A DNA stretch of 64,000 nucleotides. It comes from Nocardia coubleae NBRC 108252 (GTDB lineage: Bacteria > Actinomycetota > Actinomycetes > Mycobacteriales > Mycobacteriaceae). The DNA is taken from assembly GCF_001612805.1 (NCBI RefSeq), contig NZ_BDBD01000011.1:1226035-1290034 (forward strand). Reading direction: 5' to 3'. A model generated the notes under the pieces. That model was not told the origin of the DNA. It made no database searches and worked only from the letters and a program-made list of their open reading frames with translations. Below, piece by piece: positions 25,587 to 34,344 of the stretch (positions within the stretch are counted from its first letter, which is position 1; each line of letters opens with the position of its first letter). The position numbers and the translations under genes are program-made.

Positions 25587-25907
25587 CTACTTCGGAACCA
25601 GCGCACCCGTGAGATCGGCCTCCTTGATGGGCGTATCCGGGTTCGCCTGGGCACTGCACATCAGGTCGATCGCGCCGATCGACAGGTCGATGGTGTTCTG
25701 ATCGATCTGCGCGTCCTCGCCCCGTTCCTGCTCGAGGAACTTGGTGACGGTGGTGCGCTTCTTTTCCGTGTCCTGCGCGGTGAATTCACTGCACGGGGTG
25801 TCCCCACCCTTGTTGACCGCCTTCTCCGCCTCGGCACACCCTGCCGCCAGCGTGCCGAGCGCGGCCACGGCGAGCGCCGTGGCGCAGGCCTTCCTCCGTA
25901 GCGTCAT
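25587..25907 (-). CDS. Small lipoprotein of unknown function
   Basis: 106 residues with a typical lipoprotein signal: KACATALAVAALGTLAAGC, lipobox LAAGC with Cys24. The mature domain is helical and acidic with Cys residues in TPCSEF and LMCSAQ that could pair. Similar small lipoproteins with this C-x-E-F pattern occur in nocardiae, function unknown. ATG 25907. Upstream, GGGTAA (25965-25960) with TATT 15 nt before it on the minus strand is a weak stress-type promoter. It converges on the DUF5313 gene. Confidence 0.85.
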   Translation of the reverse strand: MTLRRKACATALAVAALGTLAAGCAEAEKAVNKGGDTPCSEFTAQDTEKKRTTVTKFLEQERGEDAQIDQNTIDLSIGAIDLMCSAQANPDTPIKEADLTGALVPK

Positions 25908-26152
25908 CGTTCGCCTTTCCTTCGCACAGGGCCCGGCAATCCGGGCCTCGTTGCCCGCTTTACCCGAATTCGGCCGGTCGAATACGACGACGGCTCGCCC
26001 GGGCGCGGCGTGCGTGACGGCCGGTGCGCCTGCGGGAGTGCGACAATCGGCGGAGAGTTCCGCCTGTACACAGTTCCATTCGGATGGCTTGGCCGTGACC
26101 GTTCACGGTCGGCCCGCGAGGCACTCGTCTCGCCGCGGAGAGGATCGGACCG

Positions 26153-27631
26153 ATGCATGAGGGTGGCGCGACAACCGACCGGCCGGACCTGCCGGACGGC
26201 GACTCCGCGAGTAATGGGCAGGTCGTCCGCATCGCGTCGGTAGCGGCGCTCGGCGGTTTGCTCTTCGGCTACGACAGCGCCGTGATCAACGGCGCCGTCG
26301 CCGCGATTCAGGACGAATTCGACGTCGCCGACGCAGCGCTCGGCTTCGCCGTCGCCTCGGCACTGCTCGGCGCCGCCGCCGGTGCCATGACGGCGGGCCG
26401 CATCGCCGACCGCATCGGCCGCATCAAGGTCATGAAGATCGCCGCCCTGCTGTTCCTGATCAGCGCGATCGGCACGGCTTTCGCCCCCGACCTGTGGGTC
26501 CTGGTACTCGGCCGTGTCATCGGCGGGCTCGGCGTCGGCGTGGCCTCGGTGATCGCGCCCGCCTACATCGCCGAGACCTCCCCCGCCAACATTCGCGGCC
26601 GGCTCGGATCGCTGCAACAGCTCGCGATCGTCCTCGGTATCTTCTTGTCCCTGCTGGTCGACTACGTCCTGGCGCATCTGGCGGGCGGCGCGGGCGAGCA
26701 GCTGTGGTTCGGGCTCGAAGCCTGGCGGTGGATGTTCCTGTCGATGGCGGTTCCGGCCGTGGTCTACGGCCTGCTCGCCTCGACGATCCCGGAATCGCCG
26801 CGCTTCCTCGTGGCGACCCATCGGATTCCCGAAGCACGAAGCGTGCTGTCGACGCTGTTCGGCCAGCGCAACCTCGAGGTGACCATCGGCCGCATCGAGC
26901 ACAGCCTCGAGGGTGAGACCAAACCGTCGTGGCGCGATCTGAAGAATCCCGCGGGCAAGATCTACCCGATCGTCTGGATCGGCCTGATGCTCTCGGTGTT
27001 CCAGCAGGCGGTCGGCATCAACGTGATCTTCTACTACTCGAACGTGCTGTGGGAAGCGGTGGGTTTCGAGGAGTCCAGTTCGTTCCAGATCAGTGTGTTC
27101 ACCTCGGTGGTCAATATCGCCACAACCATCGTGGCGATCATGCTGGTCGACAAGGTCGGGCGCAGACCGCTGCTGCTCACCGGTTCCATCGGCATGACCA
27201 TCACCCTGGCCACCATGGCGGTGTGTTTCGGGACCGCGCCGCAGGTGCCCAATGCCGAGGGGGTGCTCGAACCGCACCTGACCGGTGTTCCCGGTGTCCT
27301 CGCGCTCGTCGCGGCCAATCTGTTCGTGGTGTTCTTCGGGATGAGCTGGGGTCCGGTGGTCTGGGTGCTGCTGGGCGAGATGTTCCCCAATCGCATTCGC
27401 GGAGCGGCCCTCTCGCTCGCCGCCGCCGGTCAGTGGGCGGCCAACTGGGCGATCACGGTGAGCTTCCCCAGCCTGAAGACGTTCTCACTGGGTTTCGCCT
27501 ACGGCATGTACGCGGTGTTCGCGCTGCTGTCGCTGCTGTTCGTCGCCAGGTTCGTGCCCGAGACCAAGGGCAAATCGCTCGAGGACATGGACGAGGCCAC
27601 CGGCTACCAGCATCCGACCGCGACCGCCTGA
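26153..27631 (+). CDS. Sugar porter of the major facilitator superfamily
   Basis: 492 residues with 12 membrane helices. Sugar-porter signatures: GGLLFGYDSAVINGA in helix 1, DRIGRIKVM (RxGR) in loop 2-3, PESPRFLV after helix 6, QQAVGINVIFYYS in helix 7, VDKVGRRPLLL in loop 8-9 and PETKGKSLEDMD at the end. It imports a mono- or disaccharide with protons. The ATG at 26153 is preceded by GGAGAGGA. It is the first gene of an operon with GH65 phosphorylase and phosphoglucomutase, so it probably brings in the disaccharide that is phosphorolysed. Confidence 0.95.
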   Translation: MHEGGATTDRPDLPDGDSASNGQVVRIASVAALGGLLFGYDSAVINGAVAAIQDEFDVADAALGFAVASALLGAAAGAMTAGRIADRIGRIKVMKIAALLFLISAIGTAFAPDLWVLVLGRVIGGLGVGVASVIAPAYIAETSPANIRGRLGSLQQLAIVLGIFLSLLVDYVLAHLAGGAGEQLWFGLEAWRWMFLSMAVPAVVYGLLASTIPESPRFLVATHRIPEARSVLSTLFGQRNLEVTIGRIEHSLEGETKPSWRDLKNPAGKIYPIVWIGLMLSVFQQAVGINVIFYYSNVLWEAVGFEESSSFQISVFTSVVNIATTIVAIMLVDKVGRRPLLLTGSIGMTITLATMAVCFGTAPQVPNAEGVLEPHLTGVPGVLALVAANLFVVFFGMSWGPVVWVLLGEMFPNRIRGAALSLAAAGQWAANWAITVSFPSLKTFSLGFAYGMYAVFALLSLLFVARFVPETKGKSLEDMDEATGYQHPTATA

Positions 27632-27664
27632 TCCGCACCTTCGATACCATCCCGGAGGGCCGCC

Positions 27665-29992
27665 ATGAACCCGTGGACCGTTGTCGAGAACGAATGGGAC
27701 CCGCACCGCGCCAATTACTTCGAGACCATCTTCACCGTCGGTAACGGCCGCCTCGGTACCAGGGGCTCGCTCGAGGAACGGCATACCGGCTCGCTGCCCG
27801 GCACATTTCTGGCCGGGGTGTACGACGCCTTCGACGCGCCGGTCGTCGACCTGGTGAACGCGCCGGACTGGCTGGTCACCGAGGTGTTCGCCGACGGAAC
27901 CCGGCTCGACACCGAATCGGCGGCGGTGCTCAGCCATCACCGCGAGCTCGACCTACGCCGCGGAGTCCTCACCCGCGAGACCGAATTCGCGCTGCCCGAC
28001 GGTGCGCGATTCGTGCTGCGCACCGAACGTTTCGCGAGTATGGCCGATCGCGATCTGTGCTGCCTGCGGGTTCGGGTGACCGCCCTGGATCGCGCGGCCA
28101 CGGTGATGATCCGCACCGGAATCGACGGGCACCGGCGCAACCGCGAGCGACTGCCCACCTACCGTGAGGACACCGAGTTCGGGTACGATCGCAAGTGGGA
28201 CAAGTGGGCGCTGTCCACCCACTTCCGTTCCACCGGAACCGGATTCGCCGAGGGCATGGGAATGCTCGAATGCCGGACGATCGACAGCGGTGTCGACCTG
28301 GCCTACGCGTTGCGCACCGACCTGCCGACCACACCGCAACGCCGCGTCGAGGTGCGCAGTCACGAGTCGATCGCGGTCGAAGTGGACTTCGCCGTGACGG
28401 CGGGCGAGACGGTCGGCGTCGACAAATTCGTCGGCGTCGCCACCAGTCGCGATCCGGAAGCCGCTGCGGCACCGGGCGATCGGGCGCGAGCGACCGTCGC
28501 GCGGGTCACCGATTTCGACCAGGCGAGCACCGCGAACGCGGCGGCGTGGGAACGGTTGTGGGCCGAATCGGACTGCGAGGTGGTCGGCGACGACCGCGTC
28601 ACCCAGGCATTGCGCTTCGCCGTCTATCACCTGCTCATCGCCGCCAACCCCGACGACCCCACGGTGAGCATCGGCGCCAAATCCCTGTCCGGCGAAGGGT
28701 ATCGCGGCCACGTCTTCTGGGACACCGAGATCATGCTGCTGCCGTTCTACCTGTTCACCCAGCCGCGGGCGGCTCGTGCCCTGCTCGGTTACCGCCACCA
28801 CACCCTGCCCGGCGCCCGTGCGGTCGCCGCCGACAACGGCGCCACCGGTGCCCGCTTTCCGTGGGAATCGGCCGACACGGGCCGCGAGGAATGCCCGCAG
28901 TACACCCACGACGGCTCGGGCCGCTTCTACACCAGGGAGGAGGAACTGCACGTCACCGCCGATGTCGCCTACGCCGTCATCCGCTACACCGAGGTCACCG
29001 GTGACGACATGTACCTGTTCACCGAGGGTGCGCCGATCCTGTTCGAGACCGCCCGCTACTGGGTACAGCGATGCGAACCCGAAGGCGACGCGCTGGTGCT
29101 GCGAACGGTGATGGGGCCGGACGAATTCCATTCCCACGTCGACAACAACGCCTTCACCAACCGGCTGGTGCGCTGGCACCTGGAACAGGCTGCGGCGGTC
29201 TATCGGCGGATGGCCGCCGAACAGCCGGAACTGCTTGCCGCCCACGCCGAACCGTTGGCGTTGTCGGCGGCGGAAGCCGAGCAGTGGGTCGATGCGGCCC
29301 GGCGTATCCGCGTGCCGGTCGACCCCGACTGCGGGGTGATCGAGCAGTTCGACGGCTATTTCGAGCGCACTGTCGTCCCCATCACCGAATGGGACGACAA
29401 CGACATGCCGCGATACCCGGCGGGTTTCGACCACTTCAACTGTGAGGACACGTCACTGCTCAAACAGCCCGACGTGGTGATGCTCATGCATCTGCTGCCC
29501 GAGGAGTACTCGCTCGAGACACGCAGGCAGAACTACTTGTTCTACGAGGCGCGCACACTGCACAAGTCGTCGCTGAGCCCCTCCATCCATGCCATCGTCG
29601 GCTTGCGGGTGGGCGAGGCGGACACGGCCGAAAGGTATTTCGGCCGTTCGGCATTCGTCGATCTCGACGACAATCAGGGCAATACCGAAGAGGGCATACA
29701 CATCGCGTCGGCGGCGGGCACCTGGCAGGTCGCCACGCACGGGTTCGGCGGGTTCCAGGCCACCCGCGACGGATTACGGTTCGCCCCCGCGCTGCCCTCG
29801 TCGTGGCAGCGGTTGCGGTTCTCGGTGCACTGGCGCGGGCGAGTGGTGCGCGCCGACCTCGGCCACCACGACGCCCGGTTCGAGCTGATCGGCGACGGAC
29901 CCGCCGAGACCATCAGCGTGTGGGGAGATCCCGTGCAGGTGTGGCCGGGAGAGGTCGTCGAGGTGCGTGCGCCCGAAAGCGTCGCCTCATGA
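27665..29992 (+). CDS. GH65 disaccharide phosphorylase
   Basis: 775-residue glycoside hydrolase family 65 enzyme, which splits an alpha-glucobiose with phosphate to give beta-glucose 1-phosphate. The domains are an N-terminal beta-sandwich (ETIFTVGNGRLGTRGSLEE), an (alpha/alpha)6 barrel (HVFWDTEIMLLPFYLF, ARFPWESADTGREECP) and a C-terminal beta region. The catalytic acid is Glu487 in MGPDEFHSHVDNN; phosphate-binding HKSSLSP is present. Substrate (maltose, trehalose, kojibiose or nigerose) cannot be told apart by eye. It overlaps the following beta-phosphoglucomutase by ATGA, consistent with a complete phosphorolysis pathway. Confidence 0.95.
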   Translation: MNPWTVVENEWDPHRANYFETIFTVGNGRLGTRGSLEERHTGSLPGTFLAGVYDAFDAPVVDLVNAPDWLVTEVFADGTRLDTESAAVLSHHRELDLRRGVLTRETEFALPDGARFVLRTERFASMADRDLCCLRVRVTALDRAATVMIRTGIDGHRRNRERLPTYREDTEFGYDRKWDKWALSTHFRSTGTGFAEGMGMLECRTIDSGVDLAYALRTDLPTTPQRRVEVRSHESIAVEVDFAVTAGETVGVDKFVGVATSRDPEAAAAPGDRARATVARVTDFDQASTANAAAWERLWAESDCEVVGDDRVTQALRFAVYHLLIAANPDDPTVSIGAKSLSGEGYRGHVFWDTEIMLLPFYLFTQPRAARALLGYRHHTLPGARAVAADNGATGARFPWESADTGREECPQYTHDGSGRFYTREEELHVTADVAYAVIRYTEVTGDDMYLFTEGAPILFETARYWVQRCEPEGDALVLRTVMGPDEFHSHVDNNAFTNRLVRWHLEQAAAVYRRMAAEQPELLAAHAEPLALSAAEAEQWVDAARRIRVPVDPDCGVIEQFDGYFERTVVPITEWDDNDMPRYPAGFDHFNCEDTSLLKQPDVVMLMHLLPEEYSLETRRQNYLFYEARTLHKSSLSPSIHAIVGLRVGEADTAERYFGRSAFVDLDDNQGNTEEGIHIASAAGTWQVATHGFGGFQATRDGLRFAPALPSSWQRLRFSVHWRGRVVRADLGHHDARFELIGDGPAETISVWGDPVQVWPGEVVEVRAPESVAS

Positions 29993-30705
29993 CCGAGCGG
30001 GTGGCCGTACAGCAGGCCGCCGCCGTGCTGTTCGACCTGGACGGGGTACTGACCGATACCGCTGCCGTGCACCGCCGCGCGTGGACCACGCTGTTCACCG
30101 AGTTCCTGCCACCACAGGTCGCGCCGTTCACCGATGACGACTACTACAACCTCGTCGACGGCAAACCACGGATCGACGGTGTGCGAGCGGTGCTGTCCTC
30201 GCGCGGGTTGCGACTACCCGACGGCACCGTCGACGACGTGCCCGAGGCAGCCACCGTGCACGGCCTCGGCAACCGGAAGAACGGGCGATTCACCGAGATC
30301 GTGCACCGCGACGGGGTCGACGTGTTCGACGGCTCGCTGCGTCTGGTCAATGCTCTTGCGGCGCTCCGGATTCCGATGGGAGTGGTGTCCAGTTCGCGCA
30401 ACGCGGTGCTGGTGCTCGACACCGCCGGACTGCTCGACAGATTCGCGGTGATCGTCGACGGCGCCGTCGCCGAGCGTGACGGGCTCGCGGGCAAGCCCGA
30501 TCCGGCGATGTTCCTCGCCGCCGCCCGAGCACTGGGTGTCGAGCCCACCGAGACGATCGTCATCGAGGACGCGGTATCGGGCGTCGAGGCAGGTCGTCGA
30601 GGCGGTTTCCGGGTGATCGGGGTCGATCGCGGCACGGGCCCGGCCGCCCTGCGTGCGGCGGGCGCCGATGTGGTGATCGGTGATCTGGCCGACCTTCTCA
30701 CCTAG
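29989..30705 (+). CDS. pgmB: Beta-phosphoglucomutase
   Basis: HAD-superfamily enzyme of 238 aa that converts beta-glucose 1-phosphate to glucose 6-phosphate. Motif I AVLFDLDGVLTDT contains the nucleophile Asp16 and acid Asp18; the cap domain follows with GLGNRKNGRF; motif II GVVSSSRN; Lys and Asp of motifs III-IV in GLAGKPDPAMFL and VIEDAVSGVEAGRRGGF. The ATG overlaps the GH65 stop, so the translation is coupled and the chemistry is directly sequential. Confidence 0.93.
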   Translation: MTERVAVQQAAAVLFDLDGVLTDTAAVHRRAWTTLFTEFLPPQVAPFTDDDYYNLVDGKPRIDGVRAVLSSRGLRLPDGTVDDVPEAATVHGLGNRKNGRFTEIVHRDGVDVFDGSLRLVNALAALRIPMGVVSSSRNAVLVLDTAGLLDRFAVIVDGAVAERDGLAGKPDPAMFLAAARALGVEPTETIVIEDAVSGVEAGRRGGFRVIGVDRGTGPAALRAAGADVVIGDLADLLT

Positions 30706-30709
30706 CCCT

Positions 30710-30734
30710 GTTTGCGTTCGGTGGCCCCGGGTAG
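30710..30734 (+). promoter_or_regulatory. SigF/SigB-type promoter of csbD-like gene
   Basis: GTTT (30710-30713), 15 nt, GGGTAG (30729-30734). Only the last -10 base differs from the general-stress consensus. The stress gene begins at 30804; the promoter starts at the end of the sugar operon. Confidence 0.65.
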
Positions 30735-30803
30735 ACGCCCCGTGGGTCCCAAGGATGGCCCATCGATCACCTGTGGTCGAGCGTTCTGTCCGGAAGGAAT
30801 GCC

Positions 30804-30977
30804 ATGAGCTTGGCAGACAAGGCGAAGAACAAGGCCGAAGAGCTGGCCGGCAAGGCCAAGGAAGCGACCGGCAAGGCCACCGACGACCGCGATCTGCAGA
30901 ACGAGGGCCGCGGCGACCAGGCCAAGTCCAACCTGAAGGATGCCGGCGAGAAGGTCAAGGACGCTTTCCGCGACTGA
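30804..30977 (+). CDS. CsbD-like general stress protein
   Basis: 57-residue, highly charged helical protein of the CsbD family: DKAKNKAEELAGKAKEATGKATDDRDLQNEGRGDQAK, with the repeated A-K-E/K-A-x-G-K pattern. Members are induced by the general-stress sigma factor in Bacillus and by stress in actinomycetes; the molecular role is unknown. GGAAGGA precedes the ATG by four bases. The stress-type promoter 70 bases upstream and the terminator downstream make it a single-gene unit. Confidence 0.92.
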   Translation: MSLADKAKNKAEELAGKAKEATGKATDDRDLQNEGRGDQAKSNLKDAGEKVKDAFRD

Positions 30978-30995
30978 TCCGGCTCCCCGTTTCGC

Positions 30996-31030
30996 ACTGT
31001 GGCCCCCAGCTGACAAGCGGGGGCCACAGT
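30996..31030 (+). terminator. Intrinsic terminator after csbD-like gene
   Basis: A 12-bp perfect stem (30996-31007 with 31019-31030) and 11-nt loop, followed by a T-rich stretch (TGTATTCCTT). Confidence 0.8.
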
Positions 31031-31075
31031 TGTATTCCTTGACAGGAATATTCTTCATGGTGAATACTTCTGGTC

Positions 31076-31870
31076 ATGGAAGAGATCGCAGCCGCACTCG
31101 GCGACAGCGCACGGTGGCGCATCGTCGAACTCCTCGCGCAGCGGCCCCGGTCGGTCGGCGAACTCGCCACCCACACCGGGTTGCGTCAGCCGCAGACGAC
31201 CAAGCACCTCCAAACGCTCGCCAAGGCGGGTCTCGTCTCGGTGTTCCCACTGGGGCAGCGGCGGGTCTACGCCGTGGAACCCGGCCCGTTGCGGGAGCTC
31301 GACAATCGGTTGCGCGCGATGCTCGCGACCATCGAGGAGCACGCCGACGAGCGGGATGTGGTGGAGCGCTATCTGGCCGCTATCGAAGCCGAAACCGCCG
31401 CAGCACAGCATGATCGGTGGGCCGACGGTCGCAGCTTCACCTTCGAGCGGACGTTCGGGATCGCGCCCGAGGTGCTGTGGCGGCACTGGGTGGATCCGGA
31501 TTTGCTCGCCCAGTGGTGGGTGCCGCCGTCGATGACCGTCACCGACTGCCGGATCGAGCCGTTTGCCGGTGGGCGGGTGGTGCTCGACTACCGCGACGAC
31601 GACGGCGGGCGTTATCGGTCGGCCGGACGAGTCGTCGAGGCCGACGAATCTCACCGCCTCGCCTTCGACCTGTCGGTACTCGACGCGACAGGCGAAGTCT
31701 CCTTCACCGGCCACTACACCCTCACCTTCGAGCACGACGGGTCAGGGACCCGATTCCGGCTCGACCTCGTCGTCGCCGAAACCACGGTGGCGGCAGCCTC
31801 TTTCATCGCCGGTATCGAAACCGGCTGGTCCCAGGTCCTAGACAACCTCGACAGGAAAACCCGATCATGA
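31076..31870 (+). CDS. ArsR-type HTH fused to an AHSA1/SRPBCC domain
   Basis: 264 residues in two domains. Residues 1-90 are an ArsR winged helix (SARWRIVELLAQRPRSVGELATHTGLRQPQTTKHLQTLAKAGLVSVFPLGQRRVYAV) without the metal-binding CVC motif. Residues 118-260 are an SRPBCC/Aha1-like ligand-binding domain (FTFERTFGIAPEVLWRHWVDPDLLAQWWVPPSMT, WSQVLDNL). The fusion implies a repressor that senses a hydrophobic ligand directly. A promoter-like TTGACA (31039-31044) lies about 32 bases before the ATG; the transcript is probably leaderless or nearly so. It is coupled by ATGA to the RibD-like gene. Confidence 0.9.
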   Translation: MEEIAAALGDSARWRIVELLAQRPRSVGELATHTGLRQPQTTKHLQTLAKAGLVSVFPLGQRRVYAVEPGPLRELDNRLRAMLATIEEHADERDVVERYLAAIEAETAAAQHDRWADGRSFTFERTFGIAPEVLWRHWVDPDLLAQWWVPPSMTVTDCRIEPFAGGRVVLDYRDDDGGRYRSAGRVVEADESHRLAFDLSVLDATGEVSFTGHYTLTFEHDGSGTRFRLDLVVAETTVAAASFIAGIETGWSQVLDNLDRKTRS

Positions 31871-32457
31871 GCACTCGCCGCGTCACCACCAACATCAGCC
31901 TCACCCTCGACGGCCGCTACCACGGACCGGCCGGCCCGGCCGATCTCGGCGCCATCGTCACTTACGCGAGCACCGAAACCGCCCGCGACTACCTCAGCGG
32001 AATTCACGTCGACGCCACAACCGCGGTTCTCGGGCGCGGCAACGCCGAGGGATTCCTCGGCTACTGGCCGACCGTCGCCGCCGACGAGAACGCCGACCCG
32101 CGCGACCGCGCCTACGCGAAGTGGCTCGTCGACGTGGACAAGGTGGTGCTGTCGAGCACGCTCACCGAATCACCCTGGGAGCGAACGCGCGTCGTGAACG
32201 CGCCCGCCGCCGAGGTGATCACCGAATTGAAGAGCTCCGGCACCGGCGACATCCTGGTCAACACCAGTCCGACGATCGTGGCCGATCTGCTCGCCGCCGA
32301 TCTGATCGACCGTCTGCATCTGATGATCGTTCCCGAGATCGCCGGGGGCGGCGCGCTGTTCTTCACCGACGGGCTGCCGGCTTCCCGGTGGACACTGACC
32401 AGCCACACCGCCGGTACTTCCGGCGAGCTCGCCCTCGTGTACGACCGCGCACGCTGA
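31867..32457 (+). CDS. Dihydrofolate reductase-like (RibD C-terminal) family protein
   Basis: 196 residues of the RibD_C superfamily of NADPH-dependent reductases. Typical parts: N-terminal strand RVTTNISLTLDGRYHGPAG, GRGNAEGF, KVVLSSTL and the glycine-rich cofactor loop DILVNTSPTIVADLLAADLIDRLHLMIVPEIAGGGALFF. Members linked to ArsR-SRPBCC regulators are common, but the substrate is unknown. ATG 31867 overlaps the stop of the regulator gene by 4 nt, so the two are cotranscribed. Confidence 0.9.
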   Translation: MSTRRVTTNISLTLDGRYHGPAGPADLGAIVTYASTETARDYLSGIHVDATTAVLGRGNAEGFLGYWPTVAADENADPRDRAYAKWLVDVDKVVLSSTLTESPWERTRVVNAPAAEVITELKSSGTGDILVNTSPTIVADLLAADLIDRLHLMIVPEIAGGGALFFTDGLPASRWTLTSHTAGTSGELALVYDRAR

Positions 32458-32465
32458 ACCGACCG

Positions 32466-33437
32466 CTACGGCCGCGGCGCCACGTCACCGAGCGCGCTGA
32501 GCACGAACTCGTTCACCGGGTCCGTGCGTTCCAGATGGACCAGGTGCCCCGCACCGGGAACCTGCACTACCGCACGGAGATCGGTCACATTGGCGCGCAG
32601 CGTGGCCAGCGGGTCGCGGCCGCTGAAACCCTCCATGTCGGGGTCGTTCTCGCCGTAGAGGAAGTAGGTCGGGACGGTGACGGGACGGCCGGCCAGCGAC
32701 TCGGTGAGGTGCCAGTTGCGGTCGAGGTTGCGATACCAGTTGAGTCCGCCGGTGAACCCGGTGCGCTCGAATTCGGTGGCCAGCGTGTCGAATTCGGACT
32801 CACTGAGCCAGGACCACGGCAGGTCGGGGGCTTTCGGCAGGACATCGAGATAGCCGAGCCCCGGCGGGTTCTTCCAGGTGTCGAGGTAGTGGTAGTCCCC
32901 GGAGAGCGAGTAGTACACCCTGGCCAGGAATTCACGGGGACGCTCGGCGAGTTCGGCGTCGGCCCGACCGGGTTCCTGGAAATAGGACAGGTGCAGGAAG
33001 TGGCGCTGAGCGGCCTTGGTCCAGAAATCGGACGGCGGGCGGGGCGGGCGCGGCGCGAAGGGATTGTTCAGCACCACCGCGGCGGCCACCCGTTCGGGCG
33101 CACGCAACGACAACTCCCACACCAGCTGGGCACCGAAGTCGAGGCCGACGAAAACCGCCTGCCGCGCGCCGATGTCGTCGAGCAGGGCGAGCAGATCGCC
33201 GATCACGGCGGCATTCGTGTACGCCTCCACGTCGTCGGGCGCCTGCGTGCGTCCGTAGCCGCGCAGATCGGGCGCGATCGCGTGGAAGCCCGCCTCGGCG
33301 ACGGCCGCGAGCTGGCGGTGCCAGATATAGCCGGTGTGTGGGAAGCCGTGACAGAACACCACCGGATACCCCTGCCCCTGCTCGGTCACATGTAGCCGGA
33401 CGTCGCCGGCGTCCAGGAATCGATGCCGAAGTTCCAC
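32466..33437 (-). CDS. Epoxide hydrolase-like alpha/beta hydrolase
   Basis: 323 residues. The HGFP oxyanion motif (VVFCHGFPHTGYIW), DLRGYG and a nucleophile elbow GLDFGAQ with Asp100 instead of Ser point to the epoxide hydrolase/haloalkane dehalogenase branch; DLRGYGRT favours epoxide hydrolase. The late acid and His are in YGENDPDMEGF and GAGHLVHLE. GTG 33437 has GGAGG five bases upstream; the frame runs on to 33659 but would cross the divergent SDR start. It shares a 55-bp intergenic region with the SDR gene and they may be coregulated. Confidence 0.9.
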   Translation of the reverse strand: MELRHRFLDAGDVRLHVTEQGQGYPVVFCHGFPHTGYIWHRQLAAVAEAGFHAIAPDLRGYGRTQAPDDVEAYTNAAVIGDLLALLDDIGARQAVFVGLDFGAQLVWELSLRAPERVAAAVVLNNPFAPRPPRPPSDFWTKAAQRHFLHLSYFQEPGRADAELAERPREFLARVYYSLSGDYHYLDTWKNPPGLGYLDVLPKAPDLPWSWLSESEFDTLATEFERTGFTGGLNWYRNLDRNWHLTESLAGRPVTVPTYFLYGENDPDMEGFSGRDPLATLRANVTDLRAVVQVPGAGHLVHLERTDPVNEFVLSALGDVAPRP

Positions 33438-33454
33438 CAGCGCCTCCAAGAATC

Positions 33455-33468
33455 TAGAACGTGTTCCT
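33455..33468. promoter_or_regulatory. AAC-NN-GTT operator between divergent hydrolase and SDR genes
   Basis: TAGAACGTGTTCCT carries the inverted repeat GAAC-GT-GTTC and fits the KstR-type consensus TnnAACnnGTTnnA except for the final base. TAGTGT (33479-33484), a leaderless -10 for the SDR at ATG 33493, lies just downstream. Confidence 0.4.
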
Positions 33469-33492
33469 ATTTCAAGGTAGTGTCCCGAGGCC

Positions 33493-34344
33493 ATGAGCGG
33501 AACACCCAAGATTCTCGGCGGACGGGTCGCGGTAGTGACCGGAGCCAGCCGCGGCATCGGCAAAGGCATTGCCCAGGAACTCGGCGCGGCGGGGGCGACG
33601 GTGTACGTCACCGGCCGCACGACCACCGCGGGCAGACTCCCCGGCACCGTGCACGACACCGCCGCCGAGGTGACCGCCCTCGGCGGGCTCGGCGTGGCGG
33701 TGGTCTGCGATCATCGCGACGACGGGGCGGTCGAGGAACTGTTCACGCGGGTGCGCGCCGAACAGGGGCGCCTCGACGTGCTGGTGAACAATGTCTACAA
33801 CTCCCCCGCCGCCGCCCGCTGGCTCGGCCGCAAATTCTGGGAGGTGCCGCCTGCGGCCTGGGACGAGACCTTCGACATCGGCGTCCGATCCCATTACGCG
33901 GCAAGCGTTTTCGCCGCGCCACTGCTGATCGAGTCGAAGGGTTTGATCGTCAACGTCTCCTCCCCCGGTTCGCAGCGCTACCTGCACAACGCGGTGTACG
34001 GGGTCGCCAAGACCGCCCTCGACCGGCTCACCGCCGACCTCGCCCACGATCTCGACGGCACCGCGACCACCGCGGTATCCCTCTGGCCCGGCATCGTGAA
34101 TACCGAACTGCTGCAAATGGTTCCCGCCGACGACCAGGGCCGCCGCCTGGTGACCTTGCCCGGCGAGGGAACCTTCGACCTGAACGCCGCCGAAACACCG
34201 CGGTTTCCCGGCCGGGCCGTAGTCGCCCTCGCCGCCGACCCCGACCGGCTCGCGCGCACCGGAAAGGCGTGGAAGGTCGCCGATCTGGCCGAGGAGTACG
34301 GATTCACCGACCTCGACGGCCGCATTCCCCGCAGCGACCCCTAG
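33493..34344 (+). CDS. Short-chain dehydrogenase/reductase
   Basis: 283-residue Rossmann oxidoreductase. The cofactor motif is TGASRGIGKG near the N-terminus with VTGRTT after strand 2, suggesting NADP; NNVYNSP replaces the usual NNAG; the catalytic Tyr/Lys are in YGVAK and the Ser in NVSSPGS. It resembles the mammalian DHRS1-like group. The ATG follows a leaderless TAGTGT -10. It ends convergently with the sigma factor gene; the two stops share the bases CTAG (34341-34344). Confidence 0.9.
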   Translation: MSGTPKILGGRVAVVTGASRGIGKGIAQELGAAGATVYVTGRTTTAGRLPGTVHDTAAEVTALGGLGVAVVCDHRDDGAVEELFTRVRAEQGRLDVLVNNVYNSPAAARWLGRKFWEVPPAAWDETFDIGVRSHYAASVFAAPLLIESKGLIVNVSSPGSQRYLHNAVYGVAKTALDRLTADLAHDLDGTATTAVSLWPGIVNTELLQMVPADDQGRRLVTLPGEGTFDLNAAETPRFPGRAVVALAADPDRLARTGKAWKVADLAEEYGFTDLDGRIPRSDP

